Assembly: GCF_000143415.4 (NCBI RefSeq)
Contig: NW_003314391.1
Span: 127,652 to 191,651 of the forward strand
DNA: 64,000 nt
Direction: 5' to 3'
DNA from: Selaginella moellendorffii
Lineage: Eukaryota > Streptophyta > Lycopodiopsida > Selaginellales > Selaginellaceae
In this document: positions 42,740 to 54,617 of the stretch, one piece after another
Position numbering within the stretch: position 1 is the first letter of the stretch
Layout: every line of letters starts with the position of its first letter
The notes under the pieces: generated by a model
What the model was told of the DNA's origin: nothing
Database searches by the model: none
Seen by the model: the letters and a program-made list of their open reading frames with translations, nothing else
Position numbers and translations under genes: made by a program

Positions 42740-43460
42740 ACCGGAAATTAAGATAGGCCTCATGCTAGATTAGTTCACCACCTCCGCCACATCAAACTTC
42801 CTTGTTTCAAACCAAGGACTCATGGAGTATACCGCCCACGCAAGGACGTGAGGCCTCCACTTGTCATCTGACGGGAACAATTCCCATGCTCTCGACCTGG
42901 CATGCTCGTGATCCTCAATCGCCCGAGCCCCTGTTGCAAACTGGATGACTACGAAGTGCGAATCTGCAACATAGTAACAACCGAGTCCTTTCTCAGTTCC
43001 ATGAATAGGAATGAAAGGCGTCGGAACGGAGATCTCTTTGGTCATCGCCATTGTAAAGCTCCCACGAAATTTGCAGACTGCTGTCGGAGTTATAGTCACA
43101 GAGTCTTCTTGGTCATACTTTATGACGGGTTGCTTGTACCGGGCCACGAGATTGCATGCCTGCTGTGTGTTCAGACCAATTCGTGAGAAAATACCGCGAT
43201 GATCGCTTTGGATAACTGATGTCCATAGCCGAATCTGCTCATCGATCTGGTCCAAGTTATCCACTGGACTTGCCACGAGCATGAACTAGGCCAATCAGAT
43301 TCTGGATGTACTCTTTAAGAGCCTTACGGTACTTTCGATCGCTCCTGGTGGCAACCAACCCCGGAACCCAGCCAGTCTTCCACCAAATACAGTGCCTTCA
43401 CGAACGCCAAGTAGTTCGTTATCTTCCTCGACAAAAACTGTTTAGAAAAAACAGAAAAGA
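42740..43460 (-). pseudogene. P-loop family gene copy A, C-terminal half (inverted)
   Basis: Minus-strand frame with SPVDNLDQIDEQIRLWTSVI, SDHRGIFSRIGLNTQQAC, YKQPVIKYDQEDSVTIT, IHGTEKGLGCYYVADSHFVV and WAVYSMSPWFETRKFDV. It matches 61897-62559 (plus) closely, and its upstream part (NYLAFVK, VEDWLGSG) matches 61610-61700. The matching N-terminal half starts only 47 bp away but on the opposite strand (43507). I do not recognise this C-terminal domain. Confidence 0.7.
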
Positions 43461-43506
43461 GAAGAAATACCATCTATATTAATCAGCAAAAAGCAGGGAG
43501 ATAGAA

Positions 43507-44494
43507 ATGGATTTGCTCGCGCCGGCTACGGGCCACGAGCGTTCGGCGTGTGGTTGTGCATCCTGCGAGGACACCGGTGGTTCCAGAGGGCGTGCCTATC
43601 TGCGACACTGTGTGCGAGGTACCAGCTCATATCACAAATCAGAGCTCTTTATGGGTTTGGCTCAAGAATCTCCTTCCCGATGTGGATTTGATCGACGGAG
43701 CAGCATCGGTCACGTGGGTTGAAGTTAACAAAGTTCCTTTGCTGCCCTCATTCACATTATATGTCCGCAGAGCACCGCCAGATACGTGGTGGTAGAGTTT
43801 GATAGTATCTTGATGCTAACTCTGCTTGTCACTCAGCTCCATCATCAAGTCCATTGAGCTCAACTCTTGCCACTATTCGGTAGCGATGGCTGCTGACTCT
43901 TGTGGTATTCATGGAAAACATAAGGTTTTTACACCGGAGGTGCTCTCCGACCCTAGTAAAGAAAGAATCATCACGTTCATGGAGAGCGCAGACACAGTTC
44001 AGTGATGGGCCGGCTCACTTATCACTTTTATCCGGGACTCGACCGTCAGGCGCTCTAAGTTTAACTTCGTGCTCAGATCAGCATCGTCTGGAAAGACTTA
44101 AAGCGTCCGTGCTGCGTCTCTGTTCCTCTTTCTGAAGTTTTTTTCCTCAGCACACAGAAGGCTGATGCACGTCAACGGGGAAGAGTTTTCGAAGTATCCA
44201 GTGACACTCATCCACTCGCTTGCCTTGGGTTATCACGACAGCAGTGCCACTCAATACTACATTCAGAACCTCAGGGATGACAAAGATGTCCATCAGGTGA
44301 CCAAGATCATGCAGAAGATAGTTCAGGGTGATAACAATAGAAGGCTTCATCTGGTGCTGGATGATGGTCTTGAGATCTCTGCTGAGCATGCAGTTTTATT
44401 TTGGAGTATTGCTAGTTTTGGTGCTGTAGTCTTGTGTGGGAAGTGGCAAGAGTTTTTGAAAGATCTTCTTGAGGAAAAATTATATACACAATGA
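43507..44494 (+). pseudogene. P-loop family gene copy A, N-terminal half
   Basis: A stretch of WVWLKNLLPDVDLIDGAASV, VEVNKVPLLPSFTLYV (in a frame shifted from the upstream ATG) is followed by an intron-like segment, then KHKVFTPEVLSDPSKERI and FMESADTV, then a broken Walker A (SASSGKT then TAA) and an intact run: MHVNGEEFSKYPVTLIHSLA, LGYHDSS, VTKIMQKIVQGDNNRRLHLV, LDD (Walker-B-like), WSIASFGAVVLCGKWQEFL. Copy B at 60735-62559 has the same order with the C-terminal half attached. Frameshifts and the stop in the P-loop show it is dead. Confidence 0.65.
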
Positions 44495-46484
44495 AGTAAT
44501 TTGATGTATTGTGATAATAAAAAAAGAAAAATCAACAATTTTTTTTTTTTTGTTTTCCTTAATAATTTTTCTCCGGGATTTTTTTTAAAAGGTGATCATA
44601 ACTAAAAGAAACACACAAATGTGATTGAGTCATCAAATTGACAAAAGTAAAACAAAATGACATAGGCAAATGTTGTAAAACCTCAATTAAATAACAATAA
44701 TAAAATTTTTGTTATTCAATTAAGTGTTTTCAAGTATTTACTTATACTATCCTTCATCAATTTAATAAATCATTTCATCTAGGTGTTTCTTTGAGTTCTA
44801 ATCACTTTTCAAAAAACAAAACCATGAGAAAAACTACTAAATAAATAAATAAATATATATATTATTTAGTTATTAACTCTACCAAAAAGTACTCCATTGT
44901 TGTAGCACATTAAGTTACTTTATCATGTGTATAATCTTTCCTCAAGATCTCCTTGAACATAAATTAAAGTTTTTTTATAACAATAAAAAATATTTATTTT
45001 TCCTCTTTCAACCATGATAGTAAGCTTTGATTGCCATTACCATTTATAAACTCTAAATACACCCGAATTATACGTTTACCGAAACATAAGTTCATTATAA
45101 AATTTACAAAAAATATGTCATCTGCATAAAAAAAAAACTAAAAAAATAGCAAACAAGAAAAAGTAAACTAACTAAATGCAGCTTATGGAGACTTGTTAGA
45201 ATCTCTTTCTGCACAGCTCCCATGCAGGAGAGGTCCTTTTCTAACTCAACCACTTGTTTTTCATTTTTTGTTTCAAAGAAATTATTTTTTTCATGAAAAT
45301 CCACATTTTTTGTTTCAAGTAGGTTGACTTTTCCTTGAAGATTCACATTTTTTGCTTCAAGGAGGTTGACTTTTCCCTGAAGATTCACATTTTTTGCTTC
45401 AAGGAGGTTAATTTGTTATTGTATCCTCTTATTGTTAACATTCAATTGGATATCTTCTAGCATTTGTTTTTGCCATTTTATTCTCCCCTCGTCAATTTGA
45501 CTAGCTCTGTCCCATTTATGTGCCTTTTAAAGTTGCAATCACCCTTTCAAATAAAAACTACTTATCTTTGAAAAAATTAAGAATTTTTTTGTTAATTTAA
45601 CTAAAAACTTGCAATAATTATAACATTCCAATTAACTTTTTCTCATATTCTTTTTGTCTTTAAATCTATTTCTCATATCCTTCTTGTCTTCAATTCATTT
45701 CAATGAATTTGTTAGAATTTATGACTTAGTTTAGTTGAGAGTTAATTAAAAAAGAATGACTATAATTTAAGATTCTTTTTTTTGTTTGTTAACTCTATTA
45801 TAAAATACTCCATCTCCATAGCATACTAATCTACTTCATTGTGTAAACAATCATTCCTTAAGAAGATTTCTATGAAAATAACAAAGATTAAAAAAGTTTC
45901 TGCAACAATAAAAAAATTTTACTTTCTTTTTGTATCTTTAGGAGGATGTAAATATATTTTTCCACACAATAAACATTGAAAGCCTTGCTTTCGACAAGTT
46001 TAATGTTTTGTCTGCTTTATATCATCTCATCGCACCTTATAAACCTTAAACACACTAACTTAAAAACCCTAAAAATATTGAATATCAAAAAGGAAAATAT
46101 TTATTAAGCATAATATAAACTAAAAAACTTACTATAACATTAAAATGTTATTATAACCTTTGTCATATAATAAAGTAATTGAAGGAGATAATGTATAGTG
46201 ATGAAAAATTAAATTTATGAAAAGAAGAATATTTAATATTGTTTAATTTTATTCAACTTACTCACAGACTTTGAAATGTATATATTTTACACCTCAAAGA
46301 TGTAAATTTATTGATAAAGCATTTTATTGTTAGCATTTAAATATTTACTATTGTGAATGAATTTCTTTTTAATTGCAATTACCCTTTAAAAACAAACTAA
46401 GAAAAAATACATTTTTAGACTCTTTTTATTGCTTTTTAACTTAGCCATAAACTATTTTATCACCATAGCATACCATAATATTTC
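44495..46484. other. AT-rich spacer with coiled-coil repeat remnant
   Basis: Strongly AT-rich, with no genes. At 45286-45410 a 42-bp unit recurs about three times; on the minus strand it encodes a 14-residue repeat (KVNLLEAKNVNLQG) followed by KQVVELEKDLSCMGAVQKEI. A related piece occurs at about 60460-60640 on the plus strand (VVELEKNFSCIGIVQKK), again next to a copy of the P-loop family gene. Confidence 0.6.
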
Positions 46485-46680
46485 TGTAAGCAACCAAAGG
46501 GAATGATTCGATAAATGATCCATAAGGGTTCAAATATAGAAGGAAAGGGCCCATGAACAAGAGTGCACCCCCTTTTCCAATCGGTTAAGGGTCTTGGGAT
46601 ATTTGAGGTTAAGCGTCCTTGGATTTGAATAGTACTAGGCTGGGTGACCTTCTAGGAAGTCCAAATTCAAGGAGCTTACA
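46485..46680 (+). repeat. TRIM 5' LTR
   Basis: TGTAAG..CTTACA termini; differs from the 3' LTR by scattered substitutions, so the TRIM insertion is older than the gypsy insertion inside it. Confidence 0.9.
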
Positions 46681-46682
46681 TT

Positions 46683-46694
46683 TGGTATCAGAGC
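46683..46694 (+). other. TRIM primer binding site (tRNA-Met)
   Basis: TGGTATCAGAGC, complementary to the 3' end of initiator tRNA-Met, two bases after the LTR. Confidence 0.85.
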
Positions 46695-46717
46695 GGTCTC
46701 GAGTCCAACTTTGTTAG

Positions 46718-47864
46718 TGTAAGCCACAAATTTTTCCTTTCCAATTTGCCAGCTTACCTCGTCAATCCGTCCAACACTGCCTTGGCTTTTGCTAAGTTCC
46801 CTCGCCAAGGTTCTCGCCTATGGTACCAGCTCCTACTTGGTTTCAGCTACTCACTGCACGAGCAACGGAGTGTTAGCCATCCTTCCACGGATTCCCAAAT
46901 CACTCCCAATCCCCCTCCCCGGGTTAGACTGGACTAAGGTTCGGCTACACTCCCCGCAAGCACAAGCAGCCAAGCACACCAAGCTTCCAGGTTCCTAACA
47001 TCCCTTGGTACCACAAGACTTGATCATGGGACCCTCTAAATCCCAAGTCTTGAGTGCAACACTTGCTTCGGGACGTCGGGGCGAAACACCGTGGCCTAGC
47101 GGCCCGGTATGGGTACCTCTCGTCCCCCACTTCCATCCCGAAGGAAGGCCCAAGCCCCTAGGGAGGGCGAGGACCAATGAGCCGCATGGTACCCAAGTGG
47201 GGCACCACTCCACATGAGCCGGGAGCACCGCAATCGGTTTCCCTTTCGGGAGTGGGAGCTGCTCTTGAGCACTTCCTCGGATGGCCCCTCCGGCACCAGC
47301 CAAGTCCATGCTCACTCCCACCCAAGGCCCCTCGGTCCCAGTCCCAACCTCAAGTCAGTTTGGAAGCCCAACTGGAGAGTCCCTTCAAAACTGGTTCCTG
47401 GACCTCACTATCCCTACTATACTTTTGGAACCCCCTGCAGCCCCCCCCCCCTGGGGGACGCACGCTTTGGGCTTTCACCCCTTGACCCGTATTAGTATTT
47501 GGACTTAGTCTCTGGCTCGATCTCGGATCCGATTTCGGATCCGACTTCGGATTCGGTCTCGGACTCGATCGCGGACTCGATCTCGGACCCGATCTCGGGC
47601 CCGACCTCGGACTCGATTTCGGACTCGGTCTCGGACCCGATTTCGGATCTCGGACTCCGTCTCGAACTCGGTCTCGAACTCGGACTCGAACTCGGTCCCC
47701 GAGTCGGTCTCGGACTCGATTCCGGACTCTATCTCGAACTCGGTCCTAGAGTCGGTCTTGGACTCGATCTTTGACTTGGTCCCATCCGATAAACTCTTTG
47801 TCATTTTGGTCATGCTTTCGGGGTTCCTTTAGCCTACAACACCTCGGCGAGTTGGTTCCTTACA
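46718..47864 (-). repeat. Gypsy 3' LTR
   Basis: 1147 bp, 11 C in the poly-C run; carries a long internal array of CTCGGAYYCGAT-type short repeats at about 47510-47770. Confidence 0.95.
47510..47770. repeat. Degenerate 6/12-bp tandem repeat array inside the LTR
   Basis: Roughly forty imperfect hexamers of the form TCGGAC/TCGATC/TCGAAC, also present in the other LTR (about 53890-54155). On paper it reads as Ser-Asp repeats on plus and Arg-Asp repeats on minus; these are not proteins. Confidence 0.85.
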
Positions 47865-48267
47865 ACTCCACCACCCATAGAAGAAGTTCGATGCCCACAT
47901 CGAACGTCTCGTTTTTATCCTACGACTTGTTGACCATGTCTCCGGGGGCATCCCCCCACTTAGCGGTGTGCCTAAGTTAGCCTCCCCGGCCAAGAGCTCA
48001 TGACAACGGAATATAGGTGTCCCTATATTCCTCACCTCACCACGCCCTAGTATAGGGTCGGGACTTGAACCCAGCCTTGCTTTACTAGGGGGTTGGGACT
48101 CGAACCCAACCTCCGTAGAATACGTCTACGGATTCGACATCCCCGCAGGGAGTCGGGCGTAGCTCCCTACGCCTGGTCGACCTAGCTAACCCATGCTAAT
48201 TAGCTTACCTTCGGCGCGCCTTCGGGTCCCAACATATGCCATTGCTCAACTTCTCAAATTGATACTT

Positions 48268-51200
48268 TTAATTGAACTTTGCATAAGTACATAGAGTTCT
48301 GCCATGCAGAAATTCCTCCACTAGATCTCGCGCGTTCGCTAGGTTCTCCTCCGGTTCCCATGTTGCTTCGCAGTGTGGAAATCCTTTCCACTTCACATGG
48401 AACTCTCTCACCTCGCGTCCTTGTCGCTTGCTCTTGCGCGCATTGAGGATGGCCTCGACTTCGTATTCCTCTTCCCCTTGGATAACCTCGGGTAGAGGTC
48501 TTACTTGGTCCTTGCGAAGCGGATCCTCAAAGTACGGCTTGAGTAAGTTCACGTGGAACACTGGGTGCATCTTCCCCATCTCTCGAGGAAGTCGGAGTCG
48601 GTAAGCCACTTTACCAATTCGTGCCTCAATCTCGTAAGGCCCCGCGAACCTGCTTAAGGAACTCAAGATCAATTCATTTACAGGAATACATGCATTTTTA
48701 CCTTTGGGTCAACTTTCGGCTGATCCCACTTGGTAGCCTGAGGTTCTTGGTGTTCAGCCACACCTTCTCCCCAGCTTGGAACTCCACATCCCGACGCTTT
48801 TGGTTCGCGTACTTAGTTTGCCTTTGTTGAGCCCGTTCCAAGGAATCCCTCACTAGATTCCAAATGTTGAGTCTTTCCGCCGTGAATGCCTCCACTGCGG
48901 GTAACTCTCCATGATACTCGGCCACGCCGAGTTCCACAGGACCTTCAATAGCTCGCCCATTGATGACTTCCCATGGACTCACCCCGATGCTCGAATGTGG
49001 TGAGTTGTTATAACACATTTCCGCAAGTCCCAAATGACTTACCCAGTCGGTCTGGTCTCCCGAGACATAGCATCGCAAATAATCCTCCAGCTGCCTATTC
49101 ACCCTTTCCGTTTGTCCGTCTGTCAAGAAGTGTTAGTGCCAACAATCTTGACTTAATACCCATTACCTGTCTGTGGGTGATAGGCTGTGCTGAATTTCAA
49201 CTTGGTGCGATACTGTTCTAGGAGTGTCCTCCAGAACCTACTAGTGAAGATCTTATCTCGATCTGAGATAATCTCTTCCGGCCTTCCCCGCACTCGAACC
49301 ACTTGTTCGAAGAACAGCTTCGCCACACCTTCCGCATCCACGTCCGTTGTGGTGGGTATGAAATGTGCCATCTTTGAAAATCGGTCCACCACCACGAATA
49401 TCGCATCGAACCCCTCGCTTGGGGGTAGTCCCGTGATGAAGTCCATCGTGAGACATTTCCACGGACGATCTGGAATGGGGATGCTTTGCAACAAGCCCCC
49501 ACTAGCCTTCGTCACGGCTTTGACTTGCTGACATATTGGGCATGTCTTTACATAGTCTTGGACGTCCTTAGCCATATCTGGCCAATGGTACTTCCTTTTG
49601 AGTAAGCCCATCGTCTTGGGCACTCCGCCGTGTCCCGCAAGAGGTCCGTCATGACACTCTTCCAAGGCTACCTTCCTTAGTTCCCCTTCTGGAACATACA
49701 CTCTCGTTTGCTTGTAATAAATGAGTCCGTTGCGTTCCGCATAGCCCGTTTTTTCTTCCGTTGGCAGCTCACCTCTCTGGTGAGCTTCCCGCGCCTCCAG
49801 ATTCCTCAACAACACTTCTTGTGCTAGACCATCGTTCTCATATGCTGTCCGCACATCGTCCCAGAAGGTTGTTGTTGCGCTGGAGATCGCCAACCTCAAG
49901 CTCGCTTTTCGACTTAGCGCATCTGCCACGATGTTGCTCTTCCCAGGCTTGTACAGGATCTCGCAATCAAACTCGGCCAAAGCATTGGCCCACCGACCTT
50001 GTTTTCCCCTTAGGTCGGGCTGTGACAAGAAGTGTTTCGTTGCCACATTGTCCGTGTAAACCTTGAAGTGTCTCCCAAGGTAGTGTCGCCACTCCTTGAG
50101 CGCCTTGACCACCGCAAACAATTCCTTCTCGTGGGCAGGCCACTTCCGTTGAGCCTTGTCCAGCTTTTTCGAGAAGAACGCTACTGGATGGTTGTCTTGC
50201 TTCAAAACTGCGCCCAACGCAAAGTCCGAAGCATCCGTGTCTACCTCAAAGTCCTTACCAAAGTCTGGTAATGCCAACACCGGAGCCTTCCTCAACTTCC
50301 CTTTGAGGTGGACGAATGCCGCCTCGCATTCCGCTGTCCATACCATCTTCCCTTTTCCTGTTTGGTCCGTTAAGGGCAGGGCTACTCTCGAATAGTGTCT
50401 GATAAACTTTCGATAGTAGTTGCATAGCCCCAGGAACGCCCTCAACTCATGTACATTCGATGGTCGCTCCCATTCCTGGATCGCTTGGACCTTCTCCGGG
50501 TCCACCTTGAGCCCGTCCTGGCCCACCACATGCCCGAGAAACTTTACCTCTTGTTGAGCAAAGTCACATTTGCTCTCTTTAGCATACAGTTTATGTTCCC
50601 TTAGTTTCTCAAACACCTTCGCCAAGTGTTCGGCATGCTCCTCTAGCGTCTCGCTATAGATCAGGATGTCGTCAATATAGACGACCACGAAGTGATCCAG
50701 ATAGGGTACAAAGACGTGGTTCATCAACGCCGAAAACGTTGCCGGCGCATTGCACAGCCCAAAGGGCATCACCAAAAACTCGAAGCTCCCATACCTCGTT
50801 CGACAGGTTGTCTTCTCGACATCTTCCTCAGCTACCCTGATCTGGTAGTATCCTGACCTTAGGTCAATCCTCGAGAAGTATTTTGCCTTTCCCAACCTAT
50901 CGAACAGGTCCTCAATCCTTGGCAAAGGGTACTTGTTCTTCTTGGTATACTTGTTGAGCAACCGGTAGTCTATGCACATGCGCATAGATCCATCTTTCTT
51001 TTTCACAAATAATACCGGCGCCCCATACGGCGACTTGCTCAACCTGACATACCCTTTGCCCACCAACTCCTCTAGTTGGCACTTGAGCTCCTTGAGTTCT
51101 TTTTCGTTCAAACGATAGGGTGGACGAACCACCGCCTCAGCGCCCTCGACCAGCTCAATCTTATGTTCTATCGGTCGTGCGGGGGGCAACCCCGCCGGTA

Positions 51201-53040
51201 GCTCCTCCGGCATGGTATCCTGGAATTGGTCCAGCACTTGCTGGATCACTAAAGGTATTTCTTCCGTTCTTGTCTTTTTGTCACTCTTCACCGAGAGTAA
51301 GCACAAAAAGGCTGCTTTAGTTCCTTTAGTGAGTTGTCCTCTCGTGGACACCAGGTTTAAGCATGACTCTTTGGCCTTGCTTTGCCCTACCTTTAGATCC
51401 TGGGCCTCCACCCTAGATCTTCTTCCTTGGGCATTCGCCAATACCACAAGGTTCCTACCTTGTCCATGCAGGGCTACCACGAATCGATTAAACCAATCCA
51501 TTCCGAAGATCACGTCAAATCCCGCCATGTCCAAGACGGTGAAATCCATGTCCACTTTCCATGTCCCCACTTCGACTCTCGCTTGTCGAAGTACCTCATC
51601 GGTGCTTTGGCTACCTTGAACAAACTCTATAGTCCTTGGTTCGCCTAGCCGCTGCACCGTTAGTCCGGCTTGCCGGACTATGTCTGCAGCCACAAAATTA
51701 TCCGAAGCACCCGTGTCAATAAGGATCTTAACAAAGCTACCTCCGAGCTTCCCTCGGAGGGCTAGTAGATGTCGCGAACGACTCTCTACCAAAGTTGCTC
51801 GTGTAATGAGTAACTTTGAGTTAGGGACTGGATCACATACCTCAGTTTGGACTTCACCCGACTTGATGGCCATATTGGCTCTGGCCTTCTTCGGGTAGGG
51901 ACATTCCCTCGAGAAGTGTCCCGCTTCACCGCAGTTGTAGCATACGTTGTTTCCCACGCTGCTATATGACTTGACCTTCTTATCCGTGGGTTTGTCTCTT
52001 TTCGCTTGACTTCCCCACGTACTTGCTCGCTGGCCACCGGATTTGCCTTTCCGGAACCCCGAGGACTCATTCTTAGAGAAACTCTTCTTGAATTTCCCCC
52101 TACTATATGTTCCCCTTGGTTTGGCCCCTTTGCTAAACGTGGATCCCGACCCCGTCGTGTTCCCCTTTCGCAGGTTATCGTTGAAATGCACCTTGATGGC
52201 CGCATCCAACGCTTCCTTGTAGTTGGTCGGGTTCCAGCGCATCACCTCACCGCGAGCCCAGGTTTGCAAACCTGATATGAAGGCATGGAACGCATCCATA
52301 TCCCCCATGTCCGTGACAAGTATCCTCTTTGCCATGAACCCATTCACATATTCCTGGATGGTTCCAGTCTGCTTCAGCCTACTCAATTCATCCCTCAGAT
52401 GCAGAGTGGCATTCGGAGGAACATATGTTGCGCGGATCCTCGCCTTCATCATGTCCCAAGTGACCACCGGTCCTTCATTGGCCTCCGTTGTTCTCCACCA
52501 AGACTTGGCATTATCTGCCAAGTATGGTTTTGCACATGGGACCTTCTCCGAGCTCGGTAACCGCAACGCTCGGAAGTAGTCCTCCATATCGTAAAACCAA
52601 TCCTCCACCACCTTATAGTCATTCACTCCCTTGAAGACCGGTGGGGGCTTTGGTTTGTACTTGGGAACTGCCTGAGGGACTGATTCCACTTCAGTCTGTT
52701 CGACCTTGTCTGGTTTTGCCTCAGTCCCTGCCGAAGGGTCCGCACCTTCTGCGCTGCCAGCATCCGCAGTCTTTTTCTTTTTCTTCCGCCTCTCGTCACG
52801 CTTTAGCTTGCGTACGAGAGTTTCCAGCAGGGTATTGGTCTGTGCCAACTGTCCTTCTAGCACGTCCAATCGAGCCTTGGACGACCGAACCTCGCCACCG
52901 GACTCCTGTTTGGAAGTTTCCTCACTAGAGTCCTCCTCATGCAAGGATTCCTCATCCATAGCCTCTTGTTCGACTGGAGGCTCCAGCTCCGGCGGAGGTT
53001 CCGTCTCCGCCTGGGTTCGCTTACGTCCTGCCCTTGCCAT
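48268..53040 (-). CDS. Gypsy Gag-Pol polyprotein with chromodomain, two intron-like segments
   Basis: ATG at 53040. The first 1291 codons run unbroken: Gag, a CCHC knuckle [14 protein letters not shown] (about residue 365), protease LIDTGASD (about 440), reverse transcriptase YIDDIL (about 790), RNase [12 protein letters not shown], integrase HHCC zinc region and its first two catalytic Asp (near LTMDF and SDRDK). At 49166-49120 a 47-nt GTAATG..TTGACAG segment interrupts; at 48701-48650 a 52-nt GTAAAA..AAGCAG segment interrupts again. Removing both restores one frame of 1557 codons ending in a chromodomain ([21 protein letters not shown]). Without removal of the first, translation stops at 49153-49155. 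Chromovirus integrases use the chromodomain to target chromatin. Confidence 0.92.
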
Positions 53041-53084
53041 CTCCCAGCAATCCGCCTCTATCCTTCGCTAGAACTGAGATAAAG

Positions 53085-53096
53085 GCTCCGATACCA
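53085..53096 (-). other. Gypsy primer binding site (tRNA-Met-like)
   Basis: Minus strand TGGTATCGGAGC beside the 5' LTR; one mismatch from the canonical TGGTATCAGAGC. Confidence 0.8.
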
Positions 53097-53099
53097 AAT

Positions 53100-54247
53100 T
53101 GTAAGCCACAAATTTTTCCTTTCCAATTTGCCAGCTTACCTCGTCAATCCGTCCAACACTGCCTTGGCTTTTGCTAAGTTCCCTCGCCAAGGTTCTCGCC
53201 TATGGTACCAGCTCCTACTTGGTTTCAGCTACTCACTGCACGAGCAACGGAGTGTTAGCCATCCTTCCACGGATTCCCAAATCACTCCCAATCCCCCTCC
53301 CCGGGTTAGACTGGACTAAGGTTCGGCTACACTCCCCGCAAGCACAAGCAGCCAAGCACACCAAGCTTCCAGGTTCCTAACATCCCTTGGTACCACAAGA
53401 CTTGATCATGGGACCCTCTAAATCCCAAGTCTTGAGTGCAACACTTGCTTCGGGACGTCGGGGCGAAACACCGTGGCCTAGCGGCCCGGTATGGGTACCT
53501 CTCGTCCCCCACTTCCATCCCGAAGGAAGGCCCAAGCCCCTAGGGAGGGCGAGGACCAATGAGCCGCATGGTACCCAAGTGGGGCACCACTCCACATGAG
53601 CCGGGAGCACCGCAATCGGTTTCCCTTTCGGGAGTGGGAGCTGCTCTTGAGCACTTCCTCGGATGGCCCCTCCGGCACCAGCCAAGTCCATGCTCACTCC
53701 CACCCAAGGCCCCTCGGTCCCAGTCCCAACCTCAAGTCAGTTTGGAAGCCCAACTGGAGAGTCCCTTCAAAACTGGTTCCTGGACCTCACTATCCCTACT
53801 ATACTTTTGGAACCCCCTGCAGCCCCCCCCCCCCTGGGGGACGCACGCTTTGGGCTTTCACCCCTTGACCCGTATTAGTATTTGGACTTAGTCTCTGGCT
53901 CGATCTCGGATCCGATTTCGGATCCGACTTCGGATTCGGTCTCGGACTCGATCGCGGACTCGATCTCGGACCCGATCTCGGGCCCGACCTCGGACTCGAT
54001 TTCGGACTCGGTCTCGGACCCGATTTCGGATCTCGGACTCCGTCTCGAACTCGGTCTCGAACTCGGACTCGAACTCGGTCCCCGAGTCGGTCTCGGACTC
54101 GATTCCGGACTCTATCTCGAACTCGGTCCTAGAGTCGGTCTTGGACTCGATCTTTGACTTGGTCCCATCCGATAAACTCTTTGTCATTTTGGTCATGCTT
54201 TCGGGGTTCCTTTAGCCTACAACACCTCGGCGAGTTGGTTCCTTACA
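53100..54247 (-). repeat. Gypsy 5' LTR
   Basis: 1148 bp, 12 C in the poly-C run, otherwise identical to the 3' LTR as far as compared. Confidence 0.95.
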
Positions 54248-54420
54248 GTTAGTTGGCTAAGGGAATCACACCATATGTTGATTGACATCTGGCTGGTCTA
54301 ATTTGCTCCCGCTGGGCTCGACCCGAGGGGTAGGGTGTCAAGAGAGCGGGGCTCTCGGGAGAGCTGCGGCTCTCAGCTTCCGTTCACGAGGGCGTGAACT
54401 TGCAAGGAAGCATGGTAGAT

Positions 54421-54617
54421 TGTAAGCAATCAAAGGGAACGATTCGATAGATGATCCATAAGGGTTCAAATATAGAGGGAAAGGGCCCATGAACAAGAGT
54501 GCACCCCTTTTTTCCAATTGGTTAAGGGTTTTGGGATATTTGAGGTTAAGCGTCCTTGGATTTGAATAGTACTGGGCTGGGTGACCTTCTGGGAAGTCCA
54601 AATTCAAGGAGCTTACA
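54421..54617 (+). repeat. TRIM 3' LTR
   Basis: TGTAAGCAAT..GCTTACA, followed by target duplication ATTTC. Confidence 0.9.

Larger units (their letters stand above)
46718..54247 (-). mobile_element. Ty3/gypsy chromovirus retrotransposon, complete and young
   Basis: LTRs 46718-47864 and 53100-54247 are identical by eye except for one C in a poly-C run; the target duplication GTTAG (46713-46717, 54248-54252) is perfect. The coding strand is minus, so the 5' LTR is the right one. A near-canonical tRNA-Met primer site lies at 53085-53096 and a purine-rich tract (GGGTGGTGGAG on minus) just before the left LTR at 47865-47878. The polyprotein is intact if two short introns are removed. LTR identity implies a very recent insertion. 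Confidence 0.95.
46485..54617 (+). mobile_element. TRIM (miniature LTR) retrotransposon, split by a nested gypsy insertion
   Basis: LTRs of 196 and 197 bp (46485-46680, 54421-54617) begin TGTAAGCAA and end GCTTACA. The element is flanked by a perfect 5-bp target duplication ATTTC (46480-46484 and 54618-54622). Directly inside the left LTR is TTTGGTATCAGAGC, the canonical initiator-tRNA-Met primer binding site. Apart from the nested element the interior is only about 205 bp (46681-46717 plus 54253-54420) and codes for nothing, which defines a TRIM/SMART element. A related solo LTR lies at 55380-55564. Confidence 0.92.

Noticed and set aside
47499-47813. Ser-Asp (plus) and Arg-Asp (minus) repetitive proteins
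   Set aside because: Translation artefacts of the hexamer array in the gypsy LTR; identical copies occur in the other LTR.
48057-48112. tRNA gene suggested by GGACTTGAACCCAGCC and GGACTCGAACCCAACC
   Set aside because: Only T-arm-like sequence is present, duplicated within the gypsy 3' untranslated region; no cloverleaf can be formed.
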